The notes under the pieces were generated by a model, which was not told the origin of the DNA, did no database searches, and saw only the letters and a list, made by a program, of their open reading frames with translations. Shown piece after piece: positions 52,699-62,148 of a DNA stretch of 64,000 nucleotides (position 1 is its first letter; each line of letters begins with the position of its first letter). This DNA is from Flavobacterium sp. PMTSA4 (lineage in GTDB: Bacteria; Bacteroidota; Bacteroidia; Flavobacteriales; Flavobacteriaceae): the NCBI RefSeq assembly GCF_032098525.1, contig NZ_CP134890.1, forward strand, positions 1,240,001-1,304,000, given 5' to 3'. The position numbers were made by a program, and so were the translations under genes.

Positions 52699-53766
52699 AT
52701 GGTAAAAAAAAGAATTCTCTTTTTAGGTGAAACCTATCGAGCTGATGCAATTACATGGATTAATGGATTAAAAGAATTTGGTGATTTTGAAATAGTAACT
52801 TGGGAACTAAAAACAAACAACAAAGGATTAAACAGAATTTATCGCCTCTTAGAATTAATAAAATCAATTTTGTTTATAAAAAAAATTGCTAAAAATTATC
52901 ATCCAGATATGATAATTGCAGAAAGAACAACAAGTTATGGATTCTTAGCAGCAATTTCAGGAATAAAACCAATAGCGATAGCCCAACAAGGAAGTAGTGA
53001 TTTATGGCCATTAAATTCTCCTTTCTACTTTTTAAAGAAAAAGCTTCAAGATTATGCTTTTAAAAAAGCTGATTTAATTCATGCATGGGGAGAAATTATG
53101 GCTGAACACATGATGAAAAGCGGTGTTAACATGTCTAAAGTAATGATTTTACCGAAAGGTATAAATCTAGAATATTTTGAATTTAATGATAATTCCGAAT
53201 TAAATTATATTGATGCAGTAGTTACTCGATCATTAGAAACGGAATACAACCATGAAACAATTTTGAAAGCATTTTCTATTTTGAAACAAAAAGGAATTCC
53301 TTTCAAGTTGACAATAGTTGGTGATGGAAGTAATTTAATAAAGCTTCAAAATCTCACGAAACAATTAAATATAGATAAAGAAGTAAAATTTACCGGAAGA
53401 ATTAAAAATGATGAAATCCCGTTTTTTTTAAAAAAATCAAATTTTTACATAAGCATGCCAATAACTGAAGGTGTTTCATCTTCACTTTTTGAAGCGATGG
53501 CTTGTGGTTGTTTTCCAATTGTAAGTCACATAGATAGCAATGAAAAATGGATTGAACAAAAAGTTAACGGAATACTTGTAGATTCAATAAATGCTTCTAA
53601 ATTAGCCGAAGAATTGGAGTGGTCTTTTAATCGAAAAGATTACTTAAGAAAAGTGATTATTTTGAATAGAAAATTTATTGAAGAAAAAGCTAACTATAAA
53701 ATTAATATGAAAAAAATTGCTGACAATTATCAATATTTAATTTCAACAAAAAAGGTTTCAAATTAA
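52699..53766 (+). CDS. Glycosyltransferase family 1/4
   Basis: This 355-residue enzyme has the GT-B fold. The donor site carries TIVGDGSNLIKLQNLTKQLN, VKFTGRIKNDEIPFFLKKSN, and the E-x7-E motif in TEGVSSSLFEAMACGCFPIV. The acceptor half is unremarkable, with IAQQGSSDLWPLNSPFYFLK near residue 95-115. It should transfer a sugar from a nucleotide donor to a cell-surface glycan or lipid. It forms a pair with the asparagine synthase gene three bases on, as often in polysaccharide loci, but no other polysaccharide gene is near. Confidence 0.87.
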   Translation: MVKKRILFLGETYRADAITWINGLKEFGDFEIVTWELKTNNKGLNRIYRLLELIKSILFIKKIAKNYHPDMIIAERTTSYGFLAAISGIKPIAIAQQGSSDLWPLNSPFYFLKKKLQDYAFKKADLIHAWGEIMAEHMMKSGVNMSKVMILPKGINLEYFEFNDNSELNYIDAVVTRSLETEYNHETILKAFSILKQKGIPFKLTIVGDGSNLIKLQNLTKQLNIDKEVKFTGRIKNDEIPFFLKKSNFYISMPITEGVSSSLFEAMACGCFPIVSHIDSNEKWIEQKVNGILVDSINASKLAEELEWSFNRKDYLRKVIILNRKFIEEKANYKINMKKIADNYQYLISTKKVSN

Positions 53767-53769
53767 TTT

Positions 53770-55617
53770 ATGTGTGGCATCAATGGTATATTTCATTTAG
53801 ACTTTAAGAAAGTTGATCAAAATCAACTGATTAAAATGCGTGATGTTTTAGAACATCGCGGACCAGATGATTCGGGAATTTATTTAAATAATAATATTGG
53901 TCTTGGACATAGAAGATTATCAATCATTGACACTTCATCAAACGGACATCAACCTTTTATTTCTAATGATGGCAGATATATTATTGTTTTTAACGGTGAA
54001 ATTTACAACTATAAAGATTTCTATCCTGAATTAAAAAGTAAGGGAATTGCTTTAAAATCAGGTTCAGATACTGAAGTTTTACTATGCCTTTTTGAGTTAT
54101 ATGGATTAAAGACATTAGAACGTCTTCATGGAATGTTTGCCTTTGCAATTTGGGATAATTTAGAAAAAAAACTCATCCTTTGTCGTGATAGAATGGGTGT
54201 AAAACCTCTTTATTATAGCTTTCACCAAAATACTTTATTTTTTGCTTCTGAACAAAAAGCTCTTTTTACAGCTGGTGTTCCTCTTCAAGTTTCTGAAAAT
54301 GGTTTGGAAGAATATTTTTATAATCGATTTGTAGCAGGCGAAAACACACTTTATGAAAACATTAAAAAACTTTTGCCTGGACATCATATAACCATTGATG
54401 AAAATGGAAAAAAAGAAACTGTAAGATGGTGGAATTTAAAAGAACAAATTCAAAATCATCCTAAAATCATAAACCCAAAAGAATGGTTTGAAGAAACATT
54501 CTTTGATTCTGTAAAACTTAGAATGGTCAGTGATGTACCAGTAGGAGTTCTATTGAGCGGAGGTTTAGATTCATGTTCTATTTTATCAGCTTTACACCAT
54601 CAAGATTATAAAAACATAGAAACTTTTAACATTAGTTTTTCAGAAGAAGAACATAATGAATATCATCTAGCTAAAAAAATAACTGAACAGTTTAACTATA
54701 ATTTCAATCATACAAAACTTGAAAATGAAAATTTGTATCAAAATTTAATTGAAGCTTCTTATTTTCAAGATGAGCCAATAACACACTTAAATGAACCACA
54801 TCTTTTAGCTATTTCAAAATTGGCTAAACCCAAAGTAAAAGTATTGCTTTCTGGTGAAGGTGCTGATGAATTGATGGGTGGATATGTTAGATATAAAGCA
54901 CTCAAAAATCAATCTCTACTCAAAGTTATATCTAGTCTCAGTAAAATAGAAGTATTTAATAAAAAACCACGATACGATAAATTATTTCGTTACTCAAAAA
55001 TCAAAGATGAGTCGGATTTGGTGATTTTTAATGGTTCAAATATATATCCTGAAGATATTAATTTGTTCTATGGTGATAAAAAGAAGCCAACAAATGAATA
55101 TCGATATCAAATTTTAAAAGAAGCTAAGGAATTATATCCTAAAAATCTTCAAAGACAAGCGCTATATTTTGATCAGCATACTTATTTATGCTCTTTGTTA
55201 GACAGAAATGATCGATGCACTATGGGAACATCTATAGAATGCAGAGAACCATTTCTTGATAAAAGATTAATTGCAGGACTTGGAACATTAGATAGTAAAT
55301 GGTTATTTACAGGAAAAAAAGGGAAGTTTATTTTAAAAAATTCAATGGAAAACAAACTTCCAAAAGAAATTGTTGAATTTAGAAAAATTGGTTTAAGTGC
55401 ACCTTGGGGAAGCTATCTGTTAAGTTTTCCTAGATTTATTGATGAGTTAGATAACTTTTCAAAAAGTGATATTTTTAACTTTCCTTATTTAACAAATATT
55501 GATGGTAAAAAATTAGTTAAGGAAGTACGAAATGGTAATACTCAAATTTTGCCCTATTTTATGCCTTTATTTATGCTACACAAATGGCAAAAAAATTATT
55601 ATAAAAAATTTGTTTAA
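53770..55617 (+). CDS. asnB: Asparagine synthase (glutamine-hydrolysing)
   Basis: This 615-residue enzyme has the N-terminal glutaminase domain with the nucleophile Cys2 in MCGINGIFHLDFK, RGPDDSGIYLN, GHRRLSIIDTSSNGHQPF and FNGEIYNYKDFY. The synthetase domain (from about 220) has the ATP loop GVLLSGGLDSCSILSAL, LLSGEGADELMGGYVRYKAL and ECREPFLDKRLI. The length fits class B asparagine synthases of the exopolysaccharide-linked type. It amidates aspartate or a sugar-linked acid; the pairing with a glycosyltransferase suggests the latter is possible. Confidence 0.92.
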   Translation: MCGINGIFHLDFKKVDQNQLIKMRDVLEHRGPDDSGIYLNNNIGLGHRRLSIIDTSSNGHQPFISNDGRYIIVFNGEIYNYKDFYPELKSKGIALKSGSDTEVLLCLFELYGLKTLERLHGMFAFAIWDNLEKKLILCRDRMGVKPLYYSFHQNTLFFASEQKALFTAGVPLQVSENGLEEYFYNRFVAGENTLYENIKKLLPGHHITIDENGKKETVRWWNLKEQIQNHPKIINPKEWFEETFFDSVKLRMVSDVPVGVLLSGGLDSCSILSALHHQDYKNIETFNISFSEEEHNEYHLAKKITEQFNYNFNHTKLENENLYQNLIEASYFQDEPITHLNEPHLLAISKLAKPKVKVLLSGEGADELMGGYVRYKALKNQSLLKVISSLSKIEVFNKKPRYDKLFRYSKIKDESDLVIFNGSNIYPEDINLFYGDKKKPTNEYRYQILKEAKELYPKNLQRQALYFDQHTYLCSLLDRNDRCTMGTSIECREPFLDKRLIAGLGTLDSKWLFTGKKGKFILKNSMENKLPKEIVEFRKIGLSAPWGSYLLSFPRFIDELDNFSKSDIFNFPYLTNIDGKKLVKEVRNGNTQILPYFMPLFMLHKWQKNYYKKFV

Positions 55618-55636
55618 AATCTTTGACTTATTTTTG
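55610..55636 (+). promoter_or_regulatory. Possible promoter of murB
   Basis: TTG (55610-55612), a 16-base spacer and TATTTTTG (55629-55636) come close to the phylum consensus; the spacer is one base shorter than usual. The start codon is 22 bases downstream. Confidence 0.45.
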
Positions 55637-55657
55637 TAATCAATTTGATTTTAAAAC

Positions 55658-56671
55658 ATGCAAATCCAACATAATTTCTCTTTAAAAAAGCACAATACAT
55701 TTGGTATTGAAGTAAAAGCCAAGCAATTTATAGCCGTTCATTCTGTTGATGAATTAAAAACAATTTTAGAAAATCATCAAAATGATAAAAAATTCATTCT
55801 TGGTGGTGGAAGCAATATGTTGTTGACAAAAGATATTGATGCTTTAGTGATTCATATTGATTTAAAAGGCAAAAAAATCATTAAAGAAAATGAAAACCAC
55901 GTTTGGATTGAAAGCCAAGCTGGAGAAAATTGGCACGAATTTGTGCTTTGGACTATTGACCAAAATTTTGGCGGTTTAGAAAACATGTCTTTGATTCCAG
56001 GAAATGTTGGCACAACTCCAGTTCAAAATATTGGTGCATATGGTGCCGAAATTAAAGACACGTTTATTTCTTGTGATGCAATGGAAGTTGCAACTCAAAA
56101 AATTAAAACCTTCAATAAAGAAGAATGTAAATTTGGGTATAGAGAAAGCATTTTTAAAAATGAAGTGAAAAACCAATTTATCATTACTTCTGTTGTTTTT
56201 AAATTAACAAAAAACAACCATAAAATTAGTGTTGATTATGGAGATATTAAAGCCGAATTAGCCAAAAATAATATTGAAAATCCAACCATAAAAGATGTTT
56301 CTAACGCAGTAATTACAATAAGAAACAGTAAATTACCAAACCCTAAAGAACTTGGAAATAGTGGAAGTTTTTTTAAAAATCCTGTGATTTCTAAAGAACA
56401 ATTTTTGAAAGTCCAATCACAATTTCCAGATGTAAAATATTTTGAAGTTTCTGATACAGAAGTAAAAGTTCCTGCAGGTTGGTTGATAGAACATGCTGGA
56501 TTGAAAGGTTACAGAAAAGATGATGCCGGTGTTCATAAAAACCAAGCACTGGTTATTGTTAATTACGGAAATGCAACCGGAAAAGAATTATTAGAGCTTT
56601 CAAAATTTGTTCAAAAAACAGTTTTTGACAAATATGGAATTGCCATTGAAGCAGAAGTTAATGTGATTTAA
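55658..56671 (+). CDS. murB: UDP-N-acetylenolpyruvoylglucosamine reductase
   Basis: This 337-residue FAD enzyme makes UDP-MurNAc. FAD-binding features are KKFILGGGSNMLL, GLENMSLIPGNVGTTPVQNI and AYGAEIKDTF. The substrate part has GYRESIFKNE, the proton-donor serine in LGNSGSFFKNPVIS, PAGWLIEHAGLKGYR and the final glutamate in AIEAEVNVI. This is the E. coli-type (type I) enzyme. The gene lies after asnB and ahead of a PaiB-like gene. Its product is essential for the cell wall. Confidence 0.96.
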   Translation: MQIQHNFSLKKHNTFGIEVKAKQFIAVHSVDELKTILENHQNDKKFILGGGSNMLLTKDIDALVIHIDLKGKKIIKENENHVWIESQAGENWHEFVLWTIDQNFGGLENMSLIPGNVGTTPVQNIGAYGAEIKDTFISCDAMEVATQKIKTFNKEECKFGYRESIFKNEVKNQFIITSVVFKLTKNNHKISVDYGDIKAELAKNNIENPTIKDVSNAVITIRNSKLPNPKELGNSGSFFKNPVISKEQFLKVQSQFPDVKYFEVSDTEVKVPAGWLIEHAGLKGYRKDDAGVHKNQALVIVNYGNATGKELLELSKFVQKTVFDKYGIAIEAEVNVI

Positions 56672-56677
56672 TTCGAA

Positions 56678-57289
56678 ATGTACATACCTGATTTATATAA
56701 AAACGAAAATCAAACGGAAATTGAAAAACTTATTCATGAAAATGGATTTGCAGTTTTAGTGAATCAAACCAATGGAAAACTTTGGGCAACGCACATTCCT
56801 TTGCTTTTAGAACATAAAAACGACAAGCAATTTCTGGTTGGACATGTATCAAAACTCAACCCACAAGCGGAAAGTTTTAAAACTAATGATGATGTTTTAG
56901 CTATATTTTCTGGTTCTCATTCCTATATTTCATCATCTTGGTACGACCATGAAAACGTACCAACTTGGAATTATCTTGCAGTTCATGTTTACGGAAAATT
57001 AAAATTACACTCGTACGAAGAATCAATCGAAGCGCTAAAAAGATTAGTTGATAAATATGAAGCTAAATCTGAAAATCCTGTTCGAGTTGAAAACCTTTCC
57101 GAAAAAACCATGCGTGAAGCACGAGGAATTGTTTCTTTTGAAATTGAAATTACAGCAATTGAATCTGTTAAAAAACTATCCCAAAATCGTGATGATAAGA
57201 ACTATAAAAACATTATTTCAGAGCTAGAAAAAACAAATGATAATCAAGCTATTGAAGTTGCAAAAGAAATGAAAAAAAACAGACCTTAA
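56678..57289 (+). CDS. FMN-binding negative transcriptional regulator, PaiB-like
   Basis: This 203-residue protein has the PaiB pattern: FAVLVNQTNGKLWATHIPLL, GHVSKLNPQAESFKTNDDVL, the diagnostic SSSWYDHENVPTWNYLAVHV, YGKLKLHSYEESIEALKRLV and REARGIVSFEIEITAIESVK. The fold is a flavin-binding split barrel. PaiB represses sporulation genes in Bacillus; no such role applies here, and a flavin-linked function is more likely. It lies 6 bases after murB on the same strand. Confidence 0.92.
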   Translation: MYIPDLYKNENQTEIEKLIHENGFAVLVNQTNGKLWATHIPLLLEHKNDKQFLVGHVSKLNPQAESFKTNDDVLAIFSGSHSYISSSWYDHENVPTWNYLAVHVYGKLKLHSYEESIEALKRLVDKYEAKSENPVRVENLSEKTMREARGIVSFEIEITAIESVKKLSQNRDDKNYKNIISELEKTNDNQAIEVAKEMKKNRP

Positions 57290-57305
57290 AATGTTAAATT
57301 TCCTT

Positions 57306-57336
57306 TTGATATTTGATGCAAGAATAACTACATTTG
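57306..57336 (+). promoter_or_regulatory. Promoter of the GT2-sigma factor operon
   Basis: TTG (57306-57308), a 20-base spacer and TACATTTG (57329-57336) match the phylum consensus. The start codon follows 29 bases later. Confidence 0.65.
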
Positions 57337-57365
57337 CACACCTTTTAAAAAAGTAGAAAAGCACT

Positions 57366-58472
57366 ATGTTACTATCCATTTTTTGTTTGTTTGCAGTCGT
57401 TGTACTAATTCAGTTTTTCTATTATATCATCGTTTTTGGAAAATTTTCCTTTGGAAAACCACAAAACGAAACACCAAAAAGAATCCCGATTTCGGTTATT
57501 GTTTGTGCTAAAAATGAAGAAGAAAACGTTAGAAACTTTATTCCAATTTTAGCTGAACAAAATTATCCACAGTTTGAAATTGTATTAATTGACGATGCTT
57601 CTAGCGATTCTACATTAGATATTTTTGAAGAATTTGAAAAACAATACCCAAACATTAAGTTGGTGAAAGTTGAAAACAATGAAGCCTTTTGGGGAAACAA
57701 AAAATTTGCGTTAACATTAGGAATTAAAGCTGCTAAATACGAATATTTATTGTTTACAGATGCCGATTGTTACCCAACATCAAAAGATTGGATAACCAAA
57801 ATGAGCTCTCAGTTTACGCAACAAAAAACAATTGTTTTAGGTTATGGTGCTTACGAAAAAATTGCAAGTTCATTTTTAAATAAATTGATCCGTTTTGAAA
57901 CGCTTTTAGCAGCAACTCAAATGTTTTCTTGGGCTAAATTCGGAAAACCATATACTGGTGTTGGACGAAACATGGCGTACAAAAGAGAAGAGTTTTTCAA
58001 AGTGCGTGGTTTCATGGATCATATGAAAGTTCGTTCAGGCGATGATGATTTATTCATCAATCAAGCTGCCGAAAAGACGAATACAACCATTTGTTATTTA
58101 CCAGATAGTTTTACTTATTCTGCGCCAAAAACAACTTTTAGTGATTGGTTTACCCAAAAACGCAGACACGTTTCAACTGCTGGACATTACAAAAGTTTTG
58201 ACAAAATTCAGTTAGGCATTTTTTATAGTTCACAATTCTTATTCATTATCTTACCCATAATACTACTATTATTCCAATTCCAATGGATTGCAGTGGTAAG
58301 TATGATTGGCTTTCGTTATATTTTCGCATGGATTTCATTAGGATTTTCGGCAGGAAAATTAAAAGAGAAAGACGTAATGTATTGGTTTCCTTTTATTGAA
58401 ATTATTTTGATTTTTATCCAATTAAATGTTTACATTTCAAACACATTTAAAAAACCAGTACATTGGAAATAA
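57366..58472 (+). CDS. Membrane glycosyltransferase family 2
   Basis: This 368-residue protein has an N-terminal membrane helix (about residues 3-22) and a GT2 domain: PISVIVCAKNEEENVRNFIP, IVLIDDASSDSTLDIFEEF, FTDADCYPTSKDW, GDDDLFINQAAEKT and the acceptor motif FTQKRRHVSTAGHY. Three membrane helices form the C-terminus. It should extend a surface glycan or lipid-linked sugar from the cytoplasmic side. Its last ten bases overlap the sigma-factor gene, an unusual coupling of glycosylation and regulation. Confidence 0.88.
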   Translation: MLLSIFCLFAVVVLIQFFYYIIVFGKFSFGKPQNETPKRIPISVIVCAKNEEENVRNFIPILAEQNYPQFEIVLIDDASSDSTLDIFEEFEKQYPNIKLVKVENNEAFWGNKKFALTLGIKAAKYEYLLFTDADCYPTSKDWITKMSSQFTQQKTIVLGYGAYEKIASSFLNKLIRFETLLAATQMFSWAKFGKPYTGVGRNMAYKREEFFKVRGFMDHMKVRSGDDDLFINQAAEKTNTTICYLPDSFTYSAPKTTFSDWFTQKRRHVSTAGHYKSFDKIQLGIFYSSQFLFIILPIILLLFQFQWIAVVSMIGFRYIFAWISLGFSAGKLKEKDVMYWFPFIEIILIFIQLNVYISNTFKKPVHWK

Positions 58473-59011
58473 ACAATTATATAGAAAATGCAAAAAAAGG
58501 TGATCAAGTAGCTTTTACTTTTTTACTGGATAGGTTTTGGAATGAAGTATATGGTTTTATGCTAAAACGCACTGAAAACGAAACTGATGCCGAAGACATT
58601 ACTATAGAAACTTTCTCGAAAGCATTTGATAAAATTGCCACCTATAATTCAGAATACCAATTCAACACTTGGTTGATTGCTATTGCAAAAAATGTTCATA
58701 TCGATATGCTTAGAAAAAAGAAATCTTCACTTTTTATAGAGATTTCAGACAATGATGATAGACAAGCTTATAATGTTGCAGACAGTTCTCCAACTGCCGA
58801 AGACGAATTAATTACTGAACAAAATCTATCTCGATTATTACTTTATATCAAAGAATTAAAACCTCATTATCAAGAAGTTATTCAACTTCGTTATTTTCAG
58901 GAAATGAGTTATCAGGAAATTTCAGAACAACTTAACGAACCTTTGAGCAACGTTAAAATCAAACTTCTTCGTGCCAAAAAACTATTGGCAGAAATTATCG
59001 AAAATAAATAG
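58463..59011 (+). CDS. RNA polymerase sigma-70 factor (ECF type)
   Basis: This 182-residue sigma factor has region 2 in about residues 10-85 (FNTWLIAIAKNVHIDMLRKK) and region 4 in about 120-178 (LKPHYQEVIQLRYFQEMSYQ, then SNVKIKLLRAKKLLAEI). No ATG is available in frame before region 2; TTG at 58463, inside the end of the glycosyltransferase gene, is the only start that keeps region 2 whole, since an in-frame stop lies at 58448. It precedes a TonB-family protein gene. No anti-sigma gene is adjacent. Confidence 0.92.
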   Translation: MEINNYIENAKKGDQVAFTFLLDRFWNEVYGFMLKRTENETDAEDITIETFSKAFDKIATYNSEYQFNTWLIAIAKNVHIDMLRKKKSSLFIEISDNDDRQAYNVADSSPTAEDELITEQNLSRLLLYIKELKPHYQEVIQLRYFQEMSYQEISEQLNEPLSNVKIKLLRAKKLLAEIIENK

Positions 59012-59121
59012 TTTAAAAAATAATTATCTTTTTACACAATAATTTGATAGTCTTTTACGTTATATCTTAAAAGACCATTAATTATGCAACAACGATACTT
59101 AACAATTAAAAACTATTTATT

Positions 59122-59967
59122 ATGTCAAACGTTAGTATCTATGGAAAAAAATGGATTGATTTGGTTTTTGAAGACAGAAACCAAATGTATGGTGCATACC
59201 AATTGCGTCAACAAAATCCGAGAGTAACCCTATTAGCACTTTTTTGGGGAGTTTTGTTAATGGGTGGATTTTTGAGTATTGCATTATTCTCAAACTTCAA
59301 AAACCATGATGACCCAGTATTGGATGAGCCAACAGGAATACCATCTCTTCATGTAACAAAATTTACTCAACCAATTGAAGAACCAATAGTGGATAAACCT
59401 GAAAAAATAACTCCACCAAACACAGTTACCAATCCTGTTGAACCAGTAATCAATATTTTCTCAACATTAACAGTAACTGCTACGCAAAATGCACAAGATG
59501 TTCCAACTAATGAAGAAATAAAAAATATTGAAACTCCAGCAATACAAGGAACAATTACAACTCCTGGTATTGGAACAGAACCTAGAACAAATAACGGAAA
59601 CCTCAATGGTTCATTAGTTGATACCGGAGCTGGAAATAAAGGCGGAGAAGGCATTTCCAAAACTAATGAAGTAGATAAACTTCCTTCTTATCCAGGTGGA
59701 ATTAATAACTTTTATCAATATGTTGCTAATAATTTCAAAAATCCAGATTTAGAAACCGGTTCAACAGTTTCTGTTTTAGTAGCATTTGTGGTTGAAAAAG
59801 ACGGAACAATATCGAACATCAGAGTGATACGAAATTCAGGATATGGAACCGACAAAGAAGCCATCAGAGTTTTAAGTGCTCTGAAAACCAAATGGAATCC
59901 TGGTATTAAAAACGGAGAAAAAGTAAGAACCGAATTCACCCTTCCCATAAAAGTTAGATTCGATTAA
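59122..59967 (+). CDS. Energy transducer TonB family protein
   Basis: This 281-residue protein starts with the flavobacterial TonB N-terminus (KKWIDLVFEDRNQMYGAYQL) and a single membrane helix (about 40-62). A proline- and threonine-rich periplasmic spacer (about 75-185) follows, then a TonB C-terminal domain (about 195-281) with LPSYPGGINNFYQYVANNF, VEKDGTISNIRVIRNSGYGT and LKTKWNPGIKNGEKVRTEFT. It transmits proton-motive force to outer-membrane receptors such as the B12 receptor at 3844, if it pairs with them. ExbB and ExbD are not in the window. Confidence 0.92.
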   Translation: MSNVSIYGKKWIDLVFEDRNQMYGAYQLRQQNPRVTLLALFWGVLLMGGFLSIALFSNFKNHDDPVLDEPTGIPSLHVTKFTQPIEEPIVDKPEKITPPNTVTNPVEPVINIFSTLTVTATQNAQDVPTNEEIKNIETPAIQGTITTPGIGTEPRTNNGNLNGSLVDTGAGNKGGEGISKTNEVDKLPSYPGGINNFYQYVANNFKNPDLETGSTVSVLVAFVVEKDGTISNIRVIRNSGYGTDKEAIRVLSALKTKWNPGIKNGEKVRTEFTLPIKVRFD

Positions 59968-59971
59968 TTCT

Positions 59972-60002
59972 AAAAAATCCGCTCAAAAGCGGATTTTTTT
60001 TA
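59972..60002 (+). terminator. Rho-independent terminator of the TonB gene
   Basis: AAAAAATCCGCT and AGCGGATTTTTT form a 12-bp stem around a CAAA loop, followed by Ts. Confidence 0.87.
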
Positions 60003-60102
60003 TCTTACTATTTCCTTAATAAATAAAAAATGCTTTTCATTTTTAAAAAAAATATGCTATTATTGTAGAGTAGATAATGCTCCGAATTTACCTGAATGAT
60101 TT

Positions 60103-61278
60103 ATGAACTTGAAATTTTTTACAACATCGTTTTTTACATTTATATTGTTTTACTTTTCCTCTCCAAAACTTTCTTTTGAAGATTCAAAAAGTAAAGATGA
60201 TGTAAAAAAAGACTCTGCCATAATCAGCATTCCATATTCTCTGAAATTTGGAAAGGTAAGCGACTCTTTCATCTTTGAAAAAAACAAACAAATAGATTCC
60301 TTTTACTCAAAAAAAATTGGAACGCCAGGTTTCTACGGAAGTTTTATTGTTGCCAAAAATGGTCATATTATTTATGAAAAATACCAAGGAATGGCAAACC
60401 TAAAGCTTCAAAAAACACTAAACGAAAACAGTGCTTTACACCTTGCTTCTGTAAGCAAAGTTTTGACTGCAACCGCTATTTTAAAATTAGTTGAAAATGA
60501 TAACATCATGCTCGACCAAAAGGTAACCGATTGGCTTCCTAATTTCCCATACAAAAGTACAACTATTAGAACATTGCTCAATCATCGTAGTGGTTTACAG
60601 CACTATTCAAGATTTCCTGAGTTGATGAAAAAAAATTGGAACAGAAAAAAAATACTTTCCAACAAAGATATTTATGAGTTAATAGTTAAAAATAAATTTA
60701 GATTATTAAGTCCCGACAATACCCGATTTGATTACTGTAATACAAATTATGTTATGCTTGCTTTAATCATCGAAAAAGCAACAGGTTTGTCATACGGCGA
60801 AGCAATGAAAGAACTTATTTTCAAGCCTTTGGACATGAAAAATACTTTTGTCTTTGATTATTTCAGAGATAAAGATACCGTTTCAATGTCTTATAGAAAC
60901 AATCGTCCTAATCCTTGGGACCAATTTGATAACCTAAATGGTGATAAAAACATCTATTCAACCCCAAGAGATTTAGTAAAGTTTGATTTGGCTACTTATT
61001 CTTCAGAATTCATAAATCAAAATTTAATGAAAGAAGCCTATGTAGGTTATACTTCAAACATGAAATTGGGTAAAGATTATGGACTTGGAATGCGAATGAA
61101 AAAATTAGCTAATGGCGAAACCCAAGTATATCACAACGGTTGGTGGCATGGTAATACTTCTTCATTTGTTCCAGTAAAAAAAGATACTATTTCAATCATT
61201 TGTTTGTCCAACAAATATTCAAACAACACCTATGAAACTTTGAAACTTGTAGAAAGTTTGTATCCTCAGACTAAATAA
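60103..61278 (+). CDS. Serine hydrolase of the class C beta-lactamase family
   Basis: This 391-residue protein has an N-terminal hydrophobic leader (FFTTSFFTFILFYFSS). The beta-lactamase-like fold has the catalytic SxxK in LHLASVSKVLTATAIL (about residues 123-138), the Y-x-N motif in FDYCNTNYVMLALI and the third motif in VYHNGWWHGNTSSFVP. It acts in the periplasm as a D-Ala-D-Ala carboxypeptidase or esterase rather than a true beta-lactamase, which is inference. Its last 13 bases overlap the convergent S1-domain gene. Confidence 0.9.
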   Translation: MNLKFFTTSFFTFILFYFSSPKLSFEDSKSKDDVKKDSAIISIPYSLKFGKVSDSFIFEKNKQIDSFYSKKIGTPGFYGSFIVAKNGHIIYEKYQGMANLKLQKTLNENSALHLASVSKVLTATAILKLVENDNIMLDQKVTDWLPNFPYKSTTIRTLLNHRSGLQHYSRFPELMKKNWNRKKILSNKDIYELIVKNKFRLLSPDNTRFDYCNTNYVMLALIIEKATGLSYGEAMKELIFKPLDMKNTFVFDYFRDKDTVSMSYRNNRPNPWDQFDNLNGDKNIYSTPRDLVKFDLATYSSEFINQNLMKEAYVGYTSNMKLGKDYGLGMRMKKLANGETQVYHNGWWHGNTSSFVPVKKDTISIICLSNKYSNNTYETLKLVESLYPQTK

Positions 61279-62090
61279 ATTCCGTCGTCTTTAATTTCAA
61301 TTTTATTTTCTTTATACAAAGAACCAACTGCTTTTTTAAACGATTTTTTACTCATTTTCAAAACCGTTTTAATGTCTTCCGGATGGCTATTGTCATTTAA
61401 TCGAAGAAAACCTCTGTTGGCTTTTAATTCCTTTAGAATGATTTCGGCATTAGGTTCAATATTTTCCAAACCTATTTTTTGAAAAGAAACATCTATCTTA
61501 TTATCAGGTCTGATAGTTTTGATATAACCTTTATGTTTATCGCCAATTCTCAAATCCTGATAAACTTCATTAGCATACATCAAACCTTTATGCTTATTAT
61601 TGATAATAACATTGATACCCAAATCGGTCATGTGTGAAATAATCAAATCTACTTCATTACCTTGCTGAAAATCAAGCTCAGTATTATCTAAAAACTTATT
61701 GATTCTACTCGATGCCACAATTCTATTCGATTTATCATCCAAATAAACATAAACCAAATAACGCTTTCCTTGTTCCATTGGTCTAGCTTGTTCTCTAAAC
61801 GGAACAAACAAATCTTTCTCCAATCCCCAATCAAGAAATGCTCCAAAATTATTAGTATAGTTTACTCTAAGAAATGCAAAATCATCAACGGTAACATACG
61901 GTTTCAAAGTAGTAGCAACAGGTCGTTCTTCATGATCTAGGTAAATAAAAACTTCAATTTCATCACCTATTTTATATTCTTTAGGAACATATTTTAATGG
62001 CAATAACACATCACTTTTAGTATCCGTTAGAAATAATCCAACTTTGGTAAGTCTGTCAATAATTAGTGTATTAAATTGCCCTAAATTCAT
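61266..62090 (-). CDS. CvfB-like S1 RNA-binding protein
   Basis: This 274-residue protein has the CvfB layout: an S1-like domain at about 1-65 (GLFLTDTKSDVLLPLKYVP), a second at about 70-140 (NYTNNFGAFLDWGLEKDLFV), a third at about 150-210, and a C-terminal winged helix (DIKTVLKMSKKSFKKAVGSL). CvfB influences virulence gene expression in Staphylococcus through RNA binding. In Bacteroidota it is a conserved cytoplasmic RNA-binding protein. It diverges from the sigma factor gene at 62222 and overlaps the serine hydrolase gene by 13 bases. Confidence 0.88.
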   Translation of the reverse strand: MNLGQFNTLIIDRLTKVGLFLTDTKSDVLLPLKYVPKEYKIGDEIEVFIYLDHEERPVATTLKPYVTVDDFAFLRVNYTNNFGAFLDWGLEKDLFVPFREQARPMEQGKRYLVYVYLDDKSNRIVASSRINKFLDNTELDFQQGNEVDLIISHMTDLGINVIINNKHKGLMYANEVYQDLRIGDKHKGYIKTIRPDNKIDVSFQKIGLENIEPNAEIILKELKANRGFLRLNDNSHPEDIKTVLKMSKKSFKKAVGSLYKENKIEIKDDGIYLV

Positions 62091-62148
62091 GATTATTCTA
62101 CTATTTTTGAATATTGAATGGCAAAGATAAACAATAAGTAACGAATAC

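Noticed and set aside
59050..59075. Inverted repeat GTCTTTTA/TAAAAGAC ahead of the TonB gene
   Set aside because: It has a ten-base loop and no T-run, so it is not a clear terminator; it may be an operator but the support is weak.
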